Source: Mesorhizobium japonicum MAFF 303099 (GTDB lineage Bacteria > Pseudomonadota > Alphaproteobacteria > Rhizobiales > Rhizobiaceae). From it: a stretch of DNA of 64,000 bases. Below are positions 27,367-36,869 of the stretch, one piece after another. The stretch covers positions 3,566,001-3,630,000 of the forward strand of contig NC_002678.2 of assembly GCF_000009625.1 (NCBI RefSeq), read 5' to 3'. Every line of letters starts with the position of its first letter. Position 1 is the first letter of the stretch. The translations under genes and the position numbers were made by a program. Below the pieces are notes generated by a model. The model did not search any database, had not been told where the DNA came from, and saw nothing but the letters and a program-made list of their open reading frames with translations.

Positions 27367-28128
27367 TCAGTTCCGCAGCCGGTACCCGGTCCTGAAGATC
27401 CAGGCGACGATGGCGATGCAGACGGCCAGGAAGACCAGCGTCATGCCGAGGCTGATGCCGACCGAGACGTCGGCCTTGCCGTAAAAGCTCCAGCGGAAGC
27501 CGCTGATCAGATACACGACCGGGTTGAACAGCGTGATCGTCTTCCAGATGCCCGGCAGCATATGGATCGAATAGAAGCTGCCGCCAAGGAAGGTGAGCGG
27601 CGTGACGATCAGCAGCGGCACCAGCTGCAGCTGCTCGAAACTTCTGGCCCAGATGCCGATGATGAAGCCGAACAGGCTGAAGGTCACCGCCGTCAGCACC
27701 AGGAAGGCGATCATCCAGAACGGATGTTCGATGCGGAGCGGCACGAACAGCGAGGCGGTGGCCAGGATGATCAGGCCGAGGATGATCGACTTGGTCGCCG
27801 CGCCGCCGACATAGGCGATGACGATCTCCAGATAGGAGACCGGCGCCGACAAAAGCTCATAGATCGAGCCGACGAATTTCGGGAAATAGATGGCGAAGGA
27901 GGCGTTGGAGATCGATTGCGTCAGCAGCGACAGCATGATCAGCCCCGGCACGATGAAAGCGCCATAGCTGATGCCGTCGATCTCGGTGATGCGCGAGCCG
28001 ATGGCCGAGCCGAAGACGACGAAGTACAGCGATGTCGAGATGACCGGCGAGATGATGCTCTGCAGCACGGTGCGGAAGGCACGCGCCATCTCGACCCGGT
28101 AGATCGCCCAGACTGCGCGCAGGTTCAT
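27367..28128 (-). CDS. ABC-2 type exporter permease
   Basis: The 253-residue permease of the ABC-2 (NodJ/DrrB-like) class has six predicted membrane segments and the [16 protein letters not shown] region typical of the family. It exports an unknown substrate together with the ATPase encoded just upstream (4-bp ATGA overlap at 28125-28128). The gene pair resembles YadG/YadH-type exporters. A decayed repeat unit lies after its stop (27307-27362). Confidence 0.9.
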   Translation of the reverse strand: MNLRAVWAIYRVEMARAFRTVLQSIISPVISTSLYFVVFGSAIGSRITEIDGISYGAFIVPGLIMLSLLTQSISNASFAIYFPKFVGSIYELLSAPVSYLEIVIAYVGGAATKSIILGLIILATASLFVPLRIEHPFWMIAFLVLTAVTFSLFGFIIGIWARSFEQLQLVPLLIVTPLTFLGGSFYSIHMLPGIWKTITLFNPVVYLISGFRWSFYGKADVSVGISLGMTLVFLAVCIAIVAWIFRTGYRLRN

Positions 28129-29051
28129 GGCTCTCTCCTCACCAGATTGACGAAGATCTCCTCGAGCGAGCTGTTTTGCGTGTCGATGTCGCGGAACTGG
28201 ATGCCGGCTGCCTCGAGATCGCGGATCAGCGAGGCGACGCCCGGCCGCTCGGCCTGGTTGTCATAGGTGTAGGTCAATTGCCCGCCATCCGGCGACAGCT
28301 CCAACGCGTAGCGCGAGATGGTTTCCGGAATCGCCGTCAGCGGATTGCGCAGCTCCAGCACCAGCCGCTTGCGGCCGAGCTTGTGCATCAGCTCGGCCTT
28401 GTTCTCGACCAGGATGATCTCGCCGCGGTTGATGACGCCGACGCGGTCGGCCATCGCTTCCGCCTCCTCGATATAGTGGGTGGTGAGGATGATGGTGACG
28501 CCATCCTCGCGCAGCCGGCGCACCATCTCCCACATGTCCTGGCGCAGCTCGACATCGACGCCGGCGGTCGGCTCGTCGAGGAACAGGATGCGCGGCTCAT
28601 GCGACAGCGCCTTGGCGATCATCAGCCTGCGCTTCATGCCGCCCGACAGCGTGATCGCCTTGGCGTCCTTCTTGTCCCACAGCGACAGATCGCGCAGCAC
28701 CTTCTCGACGAAACCGTGATTAGGCGGCTTGCCGAACAGGCCGCGGCTGTAGTTGACCGTCGCCCAGACGCTCTCGAAAGCGTCGATGGTCAGTTCCTGC
28801 GGCACCAGGCCGATCAGGCTGCGCGCGGCGCGGTAATCCTTGCCGATGTCGTGGCCGTCCACGGTGACGGTGCCGGTCGAGCGGTTGACGATGCCGCAGA
28901 CGATCGAGATCAGCGTCGTCTTGCCGGCGCCGTTCGGCCCGAGCAGCGCGAAAATCTCGCCGCGCTGGATGTCGAGATTGACTTCCTTGAGCGCGGTGAA
29001 GCCGGTGGCGTAGGTCTTGGAGACCCCGGAAATGGACAAAATGGAGGGCAT
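28125..29051 (-). CDS. ABC-2 type exporter ATP-binding subunit
   Basis: The 308-residue ATPase has Walker [10 protein letters not shown], signature [15 protein letters not shown], Walker [13 protein letters not shown] and a C-terminal regulatory extension. ATG 29051 (MPSILSISG) is chosen over the frame running to 29318. The 241-bp gap to cydA is a divergent promoter region; no FNR/FixK box (TTGAT-N4-ATCAA) was seen in it. Confidence 0.91.
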   Translation of the reverse strand: MPSILSISGVSKTYATGFTALKEVNLDIQRGEIFALLGPNGAGKTTLISIVCGIVNRSTGTVTVDGHDIGKDYRAARSLIGLVPQELTIDAFESVWATVNYSRGLFGKPPNHGFVEKVLRDLSLWDKKDAKAITLSGGMKRRLMIAKALSHEPRILFLDEPTAGVDVELRQDMWEMVRRLREDGVTIILTTHYIEEAEAMADRVGVINRGEIILVENKAELMHKLGRKRLVLELRNPLTAIPETISRYALELSPDGGQLTYTYDNQAERPGVASLIRDLEAAGIQFRDIDTQNSSLEEIFVNLVRREP

Positions 29052-29292
29052 GGCTGGAAAACGGCTGCCTGAAAGAGGTCCCCTGATATAGGCCGAATGT
29101 CGTCGCGTGCAACCGCAAGTCAATGGCGCTGCTGCCAGTTCTGGACAGCCAGTGTGTGGGAATGGCCGGAGATGTGGCGCATGAATCGGTAAAATTGTCC
29201 TGTGGCGTTCAGCCTCGCGGCAGGACGCCGCTTTGACCTGAACCGGCTTCGGGCCTATCCTTCGCCAGTACTTCCAGCAGCCGGAGCCCGCC

Positions 29293-30654
29293 ATGGACCC
29301 GCTCATACTGTCGCGCATCCAGTTCGGCGCGAATATTTCGTTTCATATTCTGTTTCCGACGATCACCATTGCACTTGGCTGGGTGCTGCTGTTCTTCAAG
29401 CTGCGCTACAACGCGACCAACGATTCCGCCTGGATGCGTGCCTATTTCACCTGGGTGAAGGTGTTCGCGCTGTCCTTCGCCATGGGCGTGGTCTCCGGCG
29501 TCACCATGAGCTTCCAGTTCGGCACCAACTGGCCGCGCTATATGGAAACGGTCGGCAACATCGCCGGGCCGCTGCTGGCCTATGAAGTGCTGACCGCCTT
29601 CTTCCTTGAGGCGGCCTTCCTCGGCATCATGCTGTTCGGCTTCCGCCGCGTCTCCAACCGCGTCCACACGCTGGCGACTGTGCTGGTCGCCGGCGGCACA
29701 ACCTTGTCCGCCTTCTGGATCATCGCGCTGAATTCCTGGATGCAGACGCCGGCCGGCTTCGAGATGATTGACGGCAAGGCGCATGCCGTCGACTGGTGGG
29801 CCATCGTCTTCAACCCGTCCATGCCTTACCGCCTCGTCCACATGCTGCTTGCGTCGGGTCTCACGGTCTCGTTCCTGATATCGGGCCTGTCGGCGCTGCG
29901 TTACCTTAACGGCGACCGCTCGGAATCGATGCGGAAGGCGCTGCGCACCGGCGTCTTCACCGCCGCGATCCTGATCCCGATCCAGATCTTTGCCGGCGAC
30001 CAGCATGGGCTGAACACGCTGGAGCACCAGCCGCAGAAGATCGCCGCCATGGAGGCCAACTGGAACACCGGCCCCAACGTGCCGCTGGTGCTGTTCGCGC
30101 TGCCCGACGAGGCGGCCAGGGAAAACCGGTTCGAGATCACCATTCCCGACGGCGCCAGCCTGGTGCTGCGGCACTCGACCAGCGGCGTCGTGCCGGGGCT
30201 GGACGCCTTTCCCGGCAACCATCCGCCGGTCTTCCCGGTGTTCTGGGGTTTTCGCATCATGGTCGGCACCGGCCTTTTGATGCTTGCCGTCTCCTGGTCG
30301 GCCGCCTTCTTCCTCAAGCGCCGGCACAGCCTGCCCAAGCCGCTCGCCATGCTGATGGTGCCGATGGCGCTGTCGGGCTGGCTGGCGACGCTGGCCGGCT
30401 GGTACACGACCGAGATAGGCCGCCAGCCCTGGCTGGTCACCGGCGTGCTGAAAACCGCCGATGCCGTCGGCCCGGTGGCCGGCAGCCATGTCGCGCTGAC
30501 GCTGGCCGTCTATCTCATCCTCTACGTGCTGTTGCTGATCGCCTATCTCGGCGTGCTGGTGCATCTGGCGCTGAAAGCGGCGAAGGACGGCGATTCATCG
30601 CCGCTGCCGGGAGTGATGAAAGCAGCCATGTCGCAGCCGGCCGCGGGCGAGTAG
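29293..30654 (+). CDS. cydA: Cytochrome bd-type ubiquinol oxidase subunit I, short Q-loop
   Basis: This quinol oxidase subunit carries haems b558, b595 and d. The 453-residue protein has the N-terminal haem ligand His in SFHILFP, a second His in RLVHMLLA and the signature [12 protein letters not shown]. Its length and the short Q-loop fit the cyanide-insensitive (CIO-type) branch. It starts 10 bp before cydB and serves respiration at low oxygen or under respiratory inhibition. Confidence 0.95.
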   Translation: MDPLILSRIQFGANISFHILFPTITIALGWVLLFFKLRYNATNDSAWMRAYFTWVKVFALSFAMGVVSGVTMSFQFGTNWPRYMETVGNIAGPLLAYEVLTAFFLEAAFLGIMLFGFRRVSNRVHTLATVLVAGGTTLSAFWIIALNSWMQTPAGFEMIDGKAHAVDWWAIVFNPSMPYRLVHMLLASGLTVSFLISGLSALRYLNGDRSESMRKALRTGVFTAAILIPIQIFAGDQHGLNTLEHQPQKIAAMEANWNTGPNVPLVLFALPDEAARENRFEITIPDGASLVLRHSTSGVVPGLDAFPGNHPPVFPVFWGFRIMVGTGLLMLAVSWSAAFFLKRRHSLPKPLAMLMVPMALSGWLATLAGWYTTEIGRQPWLVTGVLKTADAVGPVAGSHVALTLAVYLILYVLLLIAYLGVLVHLALKAAKDGDSSPLPGVMKAAMSQPAAGE

Positions 30655-30664
30655 GAGAAGAAAA

Positions 30665-31669
30665 ATGACCTTCGACTGGCCAACCGCTCTGCCGCTGATC
30701 TTCGCCGGCCTGATGGGCCTGGCCATCCTGATCTATGTCATTCTCGACGGCTTCGATCTCGGCATCGGCATCCTGTTCGCCTTGGCCGAGGACAGCGAAC
30801 AGGACACGATGATCGCGGCGATCGGTCCGTTCTGGGACGCCAACGAGACCTGGCTGGTGCTGGCCGTCGGCCTGCTGCTGGTGGCGTTCCCGATGGCGCA
30901 TGGCGTCATCCTCAGCGCGCTGTACATTCCCGTCTTCGTGCTTTTGGTCGGGCTGATCCTGCGCGGCGTCGCCTTCGATTTTCGCGCCAAGGTGCCGAGC
31001 GGCAAAAAGCATCGCTGGAACCGCATTTTCTTCCTGGGTTCCGTCATCGCCTCGCTGGCGCAGGGCTATATGCTGGGCGTCTATGTGCTTGGCCTCGATG
31101 TCGGCCTGGGCGGCAAGGCCTTCGGCGTTCTGGTGGCGTTCTGCCTGGCCGCCGCCTATGCGGCGATGGGCGCCGCCTGGGTGATCTACAAGACCGAGGG
31201 CGAGCTGCAGAAGAAGGCGGTGCGCTGGCTGCGCACCGCGCTGGTGCTGACGGCGCTCGGCATGGCGGCGGTGTCGCTGGCGACACCTTTCGCCAGCCCG
31301 CGCATCTTCGACAAATGGTTCGTCTGGCCGCAGATGCTCTATCTTTCGCCGCTGCCGATCCTGTCGGCGCTGTTGTTCCTGTGGCTGTGGCGGCAGACCT
31401 TCCATCTGCCGAGGCCCGACGACCGCCATGCGCTGACGCCGTTCCTGACGCTGGCCGCCATCTTCGCGCTCGGCTTCGCCGGCCTCGCCTGGTCATTCTA
31501 CCCGTTCGTCGTGCCCGATAAATTGACGATCTGGCAGGCGGCGTCAGCGACCGAAAGCCTGGCCATCATCCTGGTCGGCACTGTTGTGGTGCTGCCGATC
31601 ATCATCTTCTATTCCTTCTATGCCTATCGCGTGTTCGGCGGTAAGGCGACGGATCTGACGTATGATTGA
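30665..31669 (+). CDS. cydB: Cytochrome bd-type ubiquinol oxidase subunit II
   Basis: The 334-residue membrane partner of CydA shows the family pattern LDGFDLGIGILFAL near the N-terminus, AIGPFWDANETWLV and eight or so helices. An AGGAG lies before the start. No cydX-like small gene or cydDC is visible downstream; the next gene is convergent with a 30-bp gap. Confidence 0.95.
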   Translation: MTFDWPTALPLIFAGLMGLAILIYVILDGFDLGIGILFALAEDSEQDTMIAAIGPFWDANETWLVLAVGLLLVAFPMAHGVILSALYIPVFVLLVGLILRGVAFDFRAKVPSGKKHRWNRIFFLGSVIASLAQGYMLGVYVLGLDVGLGGKAFGVLVAFCLAAAYAAMGAAWVIYKTEGELQKKAVRWLRTALVLTALGMAAVSLATPFASPRIFDKWFVWPQMLYLSPLPILSALLFLWLWRQTFHLPRPDDRHALTPFLTLAAIFALGFAGLAWSFYPFVVPDKLTIWQAASATESLAIILVGTVVVLPIIIFYSFYAYRVFGGKATDLTYD

Positions 31670-31699
31670 GCCGGAGCGGTTCGAACTCGCCCTTTGGCT

Positions 31700-34294
31700 T
31701 CAGATCAGCCCGCTGGCGCGCGCGGCAGCGGAGGCCTCGCCGCGTGAGACGGCATCCAGTTTGCCCAGCACCGCCGAGACGTGGTGATCGACCGTCTTGG
31801 GCGAAATGGCGAGATGCTCGGCTATGCGCTTGTTGGAGAGACCCCGCTCGATCAGCTGCAGCACTTCCATCTGGCGCTGGGTCAGGCCGGCGCTGTTGGC
31901 GCGCGTGGTGCGGCGTGGTCCACGCGCGATGCGGATGACGCCGTTTCGACGCATGATGTCGCGCACATGGCTCGCGACCGGCCGGGCGCCGAGCTGCTCA
32001 AGGACCTCCAGCGCCGCCCGCTGTGCCGCCTCATCGCCCTGCGCGAGCGCCAGGGCGCGTTCGTAAGGCGCGTCGAGTTCGGCCCACGCCGCGGCCGCCG
32101 CCCGCCAGTCGCCGGCCAGGAGCATCCGGTAGGGCGCGGCCATGGCGGATGTGTCGCCCGGATCTGCATCGGGTGCCAGCATCTGCCGCCAGCTTGCCAG
32201 TTCGGCGAAGACCGCCCGGGTCGGCGACATGCCCTCGGCAAGGTCGATCAGCCGCAGCGCCTCGTCCTTGTCCGCCTCCCCAAGCCAGGCCAGTTCGGCC
32301 ATCACAGCCGCGTAAGGTAACAGCCGCTGCAGTTCGGCGCCCTTCTCCAGAAACCGCTTCATCTCCGCCAGGAGCGGCTCTGCCGAGGGGTCGCCGCGGC
32401 GGACCCTCAGCCGCGACAGCGCTACGAGGGCGGGATAGCGCACCAGCGCCGTCGCCCGGTCGTTGGCAATCACATCCAGCGCCTCGGCAGCCGCGTCATC
32501 CCAGAGTCCGTTGCGCACCAACAACTGGGCCCGCACGCCACGCATGTAATCGCGCCAGGTCGCCAGATCGTTCTCGACGCAATAGTCGATGCCGCGATCA
32601 AGGAAGGATTGGGCCTGGCTGTAGCCCAACTGGTTCATCTCGCCACAAGCGCAGTTGGTGAAGGCGCGCGCGGCATGTTCCTGAAAATTCTGTTCGAGCG
32701 CGATCTCGAGGCTGCGGGCAAGATGCAGCCTGCTGCTGCCGAGGTCCAGCCACTGCTCGGCGGCGCCGACATTGTTGAGAGCATGGCAAACGACTTCCGG
32801 CCTGTTCAACCGTTCGGCGAGTTCGATCGCCCTGGCGCCGAGCGACAAAGTCTCGTCCAGCCTTTCAGCCAGCATCGCAAGCTGCGAAAGATTCGAATAG
32901 GCCATGGCGAGTTCGGCGCTGGCCGGAACGGTTTCCAGCAATGCGACCGCCTGGGCGCCGAACATGTCTGCTGCCCGTCGGTCCCCCAGAAGATAGGCGA
33001 AGCGCGACAGCCATCTGAGGCTGTCGCCTTCCTTCAGCCTGTTGCCAAGCGCCTGTTGCAACTCACGTGCCCGTTCCTGTGCCTTGATGGCTTCGTCTAT
33101 GCGAGCGATCAAATGGCACTCGAACGCATAGTGCTCGTAAAGGCCGGCGCGCTCATCTTGAGGCAAGGTGTCTGCCTGCCGCAGGGCAACCTCGTAGTAG
33201 CCGGCGGCGTCGCGATGGGCGCCGACGCGCGAGGCCTCCCGCGCCGCAATCGGTGCGAACTCACGCACCGCCTGCAGATTGTGCGCCTCGACCGCATGGT
33301 GGACGAGGCGCGCAGTGGCGACACCGCCATTCTCGAGCAGCGCCGACAGCGCACGCTGATTGAACAATCTCCTGGAACTCGTCGTCAGCATCATCTCGAT
33401 GGCGCGGCGCGCGATCTCATGTCGGAAGGCGTAGCCGTCGCCGAGATCGTCGAGCAGGCCGTTCGACACACATTCCGCGAGCTGGCCGGCAGCTGCGACG
33501 CCGCACAGGCCCTGCAAGGCCCACGCGTCGGCGCGTCTGGGAAAGACCGAAACTGCATCGAGCATCGAGCGGGCGCCGGCCGACAGCCGTTCGGCCCGTG
33601 CGACGACGGCGTCGCGCACGCTGGCAGGTGGCGTCATCTCATTGTCCGCGCACAAAAGCTCGGTGACGAAGAAAGCATTGCCCGCCGTCGCGCGGTAGAT
33701 GGCATCGCCATCACGGCCGGCGGCATTGGCAAGCAAAAGCACCGCCGCCTCGCTCAGCAGCGGCACATCGATGCGCACGACGTTGCCGGCGGGAATTTCG
33801 CCGAGCGCGCGGCGCACGCGCATCTGCCCTTCGCTGCGGTCGGTGCGCGCCGTCAGAGCGAGCAGGATGTGGGTGTTGGCGATGCGGCGCCCGAGGAAGC
33901 GAACGAAATCCAGTGTCGCGTCGTCGGCCCAGTGCAGGTCCTCGATTACCAGGAGCGTTGGCTGGGTCCTTGCCTCGAAGACTCCCAGCGCGTCGGAAAA
34001 CAGCGGCACCCTCTGCCCCTGCCGCGCGTCGATCGCCTGCGGCATGGCCCATTGCGCCTCGCGGGCAAGATCGTAGAGCGGGCCAAGCGGATCGGGGATC
34101 GACAAATCCTCGCAGGCGCTGCGGAAGATGCGCGTGCCATCGGCAACTCCGCCGACGAAAGCCTCGACAAGCGCCGACTTGCCGGCGCCTGCCTCGCCCG
34201 ATAGCGCCACCACGCGGCCGCGTCCATTCGCGGCCTCTGCGAGAAGCTCATCCAGCTGCGCCAGCTGTGTCTGCCGTTCCAGAAGCATCATCAT
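31700..34294 (-). CDS. Large LuxR-family regulator with AAA ATPase domain (LAL type)
   Basis: The 864-residue STAND-type regulator has an N-terminal NTPase with P-loop GEAGAGKSA (33-41) and Walker B LLVIEDLHW. A long helical, TPR-like middle part follows, then a C-terminal LuxR HTH (about 800-860; LTQRQMEVLQLIERGLSNKRIAEHL). It resembles adenylate-cyclase-like/LAL activators that sense a small inducer. Three consecutive ATG codons open the gene; the frame beyond to 34384 is ignored. It is divergent from a small stress-like gene group, its probable target. Confidence 0.9.
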   Translation of the reverse strand: MMMLLERQTQLAQLDELLAEAANGRGRVVALSGEAGAGKSALVEAFVGGVADGTRIFRSACEDLSIPDPLGPLYDLAREAQWAMPQAIDARQGQRVPLFSDALGVFEARTQPTLLVIEDLHWADDATLDFVRFLGRRIANTHILLALTARTDRSEGQMRVRRALGEIPAGNVVRIDVPLLSEAAVLLLANAAGRDGDAIYRATAGNAFFVTELLCADNEMTPPASVRDAVVARAERLSAGARSMLDAVSVFPRRADAWALQGLCGVAAAGQLAECVSNGLLDDLGDGYAFRHEIARRAIEMMLTTSSRRLFNQRALSALLENGGVATARLVHHAVEAHNLQAVREFAPIAAREASRVGAHRDAAGYYEVALRQADTLPQDERAGLYEHYAFECHLIARIDEAIKAQERARELQQALGNRLKEGDSLRWLSRFAYLLGDRRAADMFGAQAVALLETVPASAELAMAYSNLSQLAMLAERLDETLSLGARAIELAERLNRPEVVCHALNNVGAAEQWLDLGSSRLHLARSLEIALEQNFQEHAARAFTNCACGEMNQLGYSQAQSFLDRGIDYCVENDLATWRDYMRGVRAQLLVRNGLWDDAAAEALDVIANDRATALVRYPALVALSRLRVRRGDPSAEPLLAEMKRFLEKGAELQRLLPYAAVMAELAWLGEADKDEALRLIDLAEGMSPTRAVFAELASWRQMLAPDADPGDTSAMAAPYRMLLAGDWRAAAAAWAELDAPYERALALAQGDEAAQRAALEVLEQLGARPVASHVRDIMRRNGVIRIARGPRRTTRANSAGLTQRQMEVLQLIERGLSNKRIAEHLAISPKTVDHHVSAVLGKLDAVSRGEASAAARASGLI

Positions 34295-34370
34295 ACGCCC
34301 AGAAAGGATTGTGTTTTCGGCGGTTCCCTCGACGCCCGCCAGAAACGTCGAGGACCATGACCGACAATGT

Positions 34371-34404
34371 GACCCTCCACACATTTCGGTGCGACCTCAC
34401 ACAT
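34371..34404 (+). promoter_or_regulatory. Direct repeat ending CACACAT in divergent promoter region
   Basis: GACCCTCCACACAT (34371-34384) and GACCTCACACAT (34393-34404) repeat with ends 20 bp apart, roughly two helical turns, between the LuxR-type regulator and the DUF4242 gene. They are a possible operator for the regulator. A TATAGG -10-like hexamer follows near 34415. Confidence 0.45.
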
Positions 34405-34534
34405 AACGTCGCCACTATAGGGAATCTTCCCACAAAACATAGGGAAAGGCTCCGATGCGCGTCCATGGCGAGCGTGGTCAATGTCCAGGCGCGCTCAAAT
34501 CGAGCGTGAAAACCGTGGAAAAGGGAAAACCAAT

Positions 34535-34807
34535 ATGCCTCGCTATGTGGTTGAACGCACATTTCCCGATGGCCTCAGCGTGCCGATGAACGATGTCGGC
34601 GCCGAAGCGCTTGGCGGCGTCATCATGCGCAACGCCGAGAAGGGCGTGACCTGGGTGCAGTCCTTCGTCTCGCCGGACAAGAAGCAGAGCTTCTGCATTT
34701 ATGATGCGCCCTCGCCGGAAGCGATCCGCAGCACTGCCCAGAAAAACGCGCTCCCGGTCGACAAGATCACGGAGGTGCGGGTTCTTGACCCTTACTTTTA
34801 CCGTTGA
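34535..34807 (+). CDS. DUF4242 (SCO4226-type nickel-binding) small protein
   Basis: The 90-residue protein starts MPRYVVERTFPDG and has the family pattern WVQSFVSPDKKQSFCIYDAPS and PVDKITEVRVLDPYFY. The family has a ferredoxin-like fold, and a nickel-binding homologue is known from Streptomyces. ATG 34535 follows AAGGG. It is the first gene facing the LuxR-type regulator, and relatives of this protein often sit next to such regulators. Confidence 0.85.
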   Translation: MPRYVVERTFPDGLSVPMNDVGAEALGGVIMRNAEKGVTWVQSFVSPDKKQSFCIYDAPSPEAIRSTAQKNALPVDKITEVRVLDPYFYR

Positions 34808-34874
34808 TCGCGGCAATGCGCATCCAACTGCCCTTCGCGGCGATGGCGGCTTGCCTGACCACTCGTCCGGCGAG

Positions 34875-35075
34875 GTGTTGGCGGCTTCGAGACCAGTCGC
34901 ACGAGGCCCGTTACTGGGCCGGCTTTTCCGGGGGCTTGCCGCCTTGCTGTTCGCACCATTGCGCTCGAGCAGGCGCAGATTGCCACCGCAGGACGATTAT
35001 CTGAGACGCGACATCGGCTTGCCGGAGCTCGTGGAGCTGCCGCAATACTGGGACTTCACCCGGTCAGACAGATGA
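34875..35075 (+). CDS. Putative small DUF1127-like protein
   Basis: A 66-residue frame (GTG 34875 or TTG 34878; no strong ribosome binding site) has a basic amphipathic part (LLGRLFRGLAALLFAPL) and the motif DDYLRRDIGLPE, very like the DDxLLRDIGL end of DUF1127 proteins. It continues to PQYWDFTR. Codon use looks coding. It lies in a 340-bp gap between two genes in the same direction. The start is uncertain and it could also be a decayed gene. Confidence 0.45.
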   Translation: MLAASRPVARGPLLGRLFRGLAALLFAPLRSSRRRLPPQDDYLRRDIGLPELVELPQYWDFTRSDR

Positions 35076-35147
35076 TGCGCCCAGCCCAGGCCCGACTTCG
35101 CGGCGGGGCGGCTGTCCCCGCGCGCAATCAACAAACCAGGAGAGAAA

Positions 35148-35651
35148 ATGAACATTCATCTGTGGACCAGGCACCTCATCAACCTGTCGATCCTGTCGAT
35201 CGCGGCATCGGCGGCGAATGCCAATGACGCGGGCAGGCTGGATGAGAAGGTGCGGGCAGCCGACAGCCGTTTCGAGAATGTGGCGACGGCCACTGCCGAA
35301 GGCTATGCACCCATCCCTTGCGCCAGTGGACTCACCGGCGGCGCCATGGGCATTCACTATGTCAACGCTGCCTATCTGAAGGACGATGCGGTCGATCTCG
35401 CGAAGCCGGAAGCCGTCATGTACGAGCCGATGGCGGACGGTACGCGAAAGCTGGTGGCGGTCGAGTATATCACCTCGAAAGGGCCGGCTTCGCTGGAGGG
35501 ACAGCTGTTCAACTTCAACAGCGCGCCCAACCGGTATGGCCTGGGGCCCTTCTATGAGCTGCATGTCTGGGCCTGGAAGAAAAACCCGACAGGCACCTTC
35601 GCCGACATGAACCCCGACGTGTCGTGCGACGCGATGAAGATGGGCGACTGA
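35148..35651 (+). CDS. Secreted hypothetical protein
   Basis: The 167-residue precursor has a signal peptide (cleavage near ANA|ND, residue 25) and two Cys (C58 and one near the C-terminus in DVSCDAM) that may form a disulfide. The motif PCASGLTGGAMGIHYVNAAYL and the aromatic segment YELHVWAWKKNPTG recur in periplasmic hypothetical proteins, but no function is known. An AGGAG precedes ATG 35148. It is followed by a strong terminator hairpin and likely ends the group controlled by the LuxR-type regulator. Confidence 0.82.
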   Translation: MNIHLWTRHLINLSILSIAASAANANDAGRLDEKVRAADSRFENVATATAEGYAPIPCASGLTGGAMGIHYVNAAYLKDDAVDLAKPEAVMYEPMADGTRKLVAVEYITSKGPASLEGQLFNFNSAPNRYGLGPFYELHVWAWKKNPTGTFADMNPDVSCDAMKMGD

Positions 35652-35804
35652 GCGGAGCGTGCCGGCATGACGGCCACGCTCTTTCCTCGAATTGCTTCAT
35701 CTGCGGACCGTGACGATCCCGAGCCCACCCACACCGGATCAAGAGCCAATCGGCATCAGTCCATATTCCGGCTGGGGCGGGTGGAATGCCGGTTGGTTCC
35801 AGCA

Positions 35805-35834
35805 GCGCGGGGAGCTTTGGCTCCCCGCGCATTT
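35805..35834 (+). terminator. Perfect 11-bp hairpin terminator
   Basis: GCGCGGGGAGC, loop TTTG, GCTCCCCGCGC (35805-35830), then ATTT. It lies 150 bp after the secreted-protein gene and also between convergent genes, so it may work both ways. Confidence 0.7.
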
Positions 35835-35887
35835 CCCCTGGTTCCATGCTGTGCCCGAAAACGCTGCAAGCCATTGGGTGGTATGGA

Positions 35888-36616
35888 TCAATTGCTCGCC
35901 GACAGCACCAGCACCGGCTTCTCGCTGTACAGCGCCGGGAACAGCTGCTTCAGGTTCGCCACCTTGGGCAGGTCGTTATAGACGATGTAGGGATAGGTCG
36001 GGTTCAGCGTCAGAAAGTCCTGGTGGTAGTTCTCGGCCGGGTAGAAGGTCTTGCCGGTCTCGATCGTGGTAACGATCGGCGCCGGGTAGAGCTTGGCCTT
36101 GTCAAGCTGGTCGATATAGCTCTGCGCGATCTGCTTTTGCGTGTCGTTCTCGGCGAAGATCGTCGAGCGGTACTGGGTGCCGGAATCCGGTCCCTGGAAA
36201 TTCAGCTGCGTCGGATTGTGGGCGACCGAGAAATAGACCTGCAGCAGCTGGCCGTAGGTCACCTTGGACGGATCGTAGGTGATCTCGACGGATTCGGCGT
36301 GGCCGGTGCGGCCGGTGCCGACAGTCTCGTAGACGGCGTCATCCTTGGCGCCGCCAGTATAGCCGGAGACGGCCTTGCTGACGCCCTTGACGTGCTGGAA
36401 CACGCCCTGCACGCCCCAGAAGCAGCCGCCGGCGAAGATCGCCGTCTCGCTGCCCGGGGCCGCCTTCTCGTCCATTGCCGGCGGCGGGATCACCACCGCG
36501 TCCTCGGCCGAGCGCGCCGGGGTCTGCCAGAATGCGGCCGCCGCCACCGCCGCGAAACCGAGCACGGCCAGCGCGCCGCGGGTAAAGAACGGCCGTGTCT
36601 TTTCGATACCGGTCAT
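35888..36616 (-). CDS. msrA: Exported peptide-methionine (S)-S-oxide reductase, single-Cys form
   Basis: MsrA reduces methionine-S-sulfoxide in damaged proteins. The 242-residue protein has an N-terminal hydrophobic export segment (about 12-36), then the MsrA domain with catalytic Cys65 in GGCFWG, GYTGG and YHQDFL. Cys65 is the only cysteine, so the usual resolving Cys residues are absent. Reduction must come from another thiol donor. The start at 36616 follows AGGAG. A periplasmic location suggests protection of envelope proteins. Confidence 0.9.
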   Translation of the reverse strand: MTGIEKTRPFFTRGALAVLGFAAVAAAAFWQTPARSAEDAVVIPPPAMDEKAAPGSETAIFAGGCFWGVQGVFQHVKGVSKAVSGYTGGAKDDAVYETVGTGRTGHAESVEITYDPSKVTYGQLLQVYFSVAHNPTQLNFQGPDSGTQYRSTIFAENDTQKQIAQSYIDQLDKAKLYPAPIVTTIETGKTFYPAENYHQDFLTLNPTYPYIVYNDLPKVANLKQLFPALYSEKPVLVLSASN

Positions 36617-36694
36617 GTTCTGATCTCCTGTTGTTGTTCCAATATATACGACGCAAGCCGCCAAGAGCTTCTCAATTTGCCGTGCGGCGGCTCC

Positions 36695-36850
36695 CCCTCA
36701 TCCGGCCCTCCGGGCCACCTTCTCCCCCGAGGGGGAGAAGAAAAGTTGGCGCCGGCCTGACGATCTCCTCTCCCAGCGGGAGGTGCGAAGGACGGGCGAG
36801 ACAAGCGGCTCGCCCCAGAACGGTCGGCCGAGCGAAGCGGAGGCTGGGTG
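36695..36850. repeat. C/G-rich repeat block (second repeat family)
   Basis: TCTCCCCCGAGGGGGAGAAG and neighbouring imperfect dyads fill the 253-bp gap between msrA and the MKP-repeat protein gene. No gene is visible. Confidence 0.6.
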
Positions 36851-36869
36851 AGGGGCCGTGCAGCCTGGC

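Noticed and set aside
27367..29051. nodIJ nodulation exporter
   Set aside because: The ABC-2 pair has the right architecture, but no nod genes or nod box are nearby and YadGH-type exporters look the same.
29052..29292. FNR/FixK box for cydAB
   Set aside because: No TTGAT-N4-ATCAA match; only an isolated TTGAC was seen.
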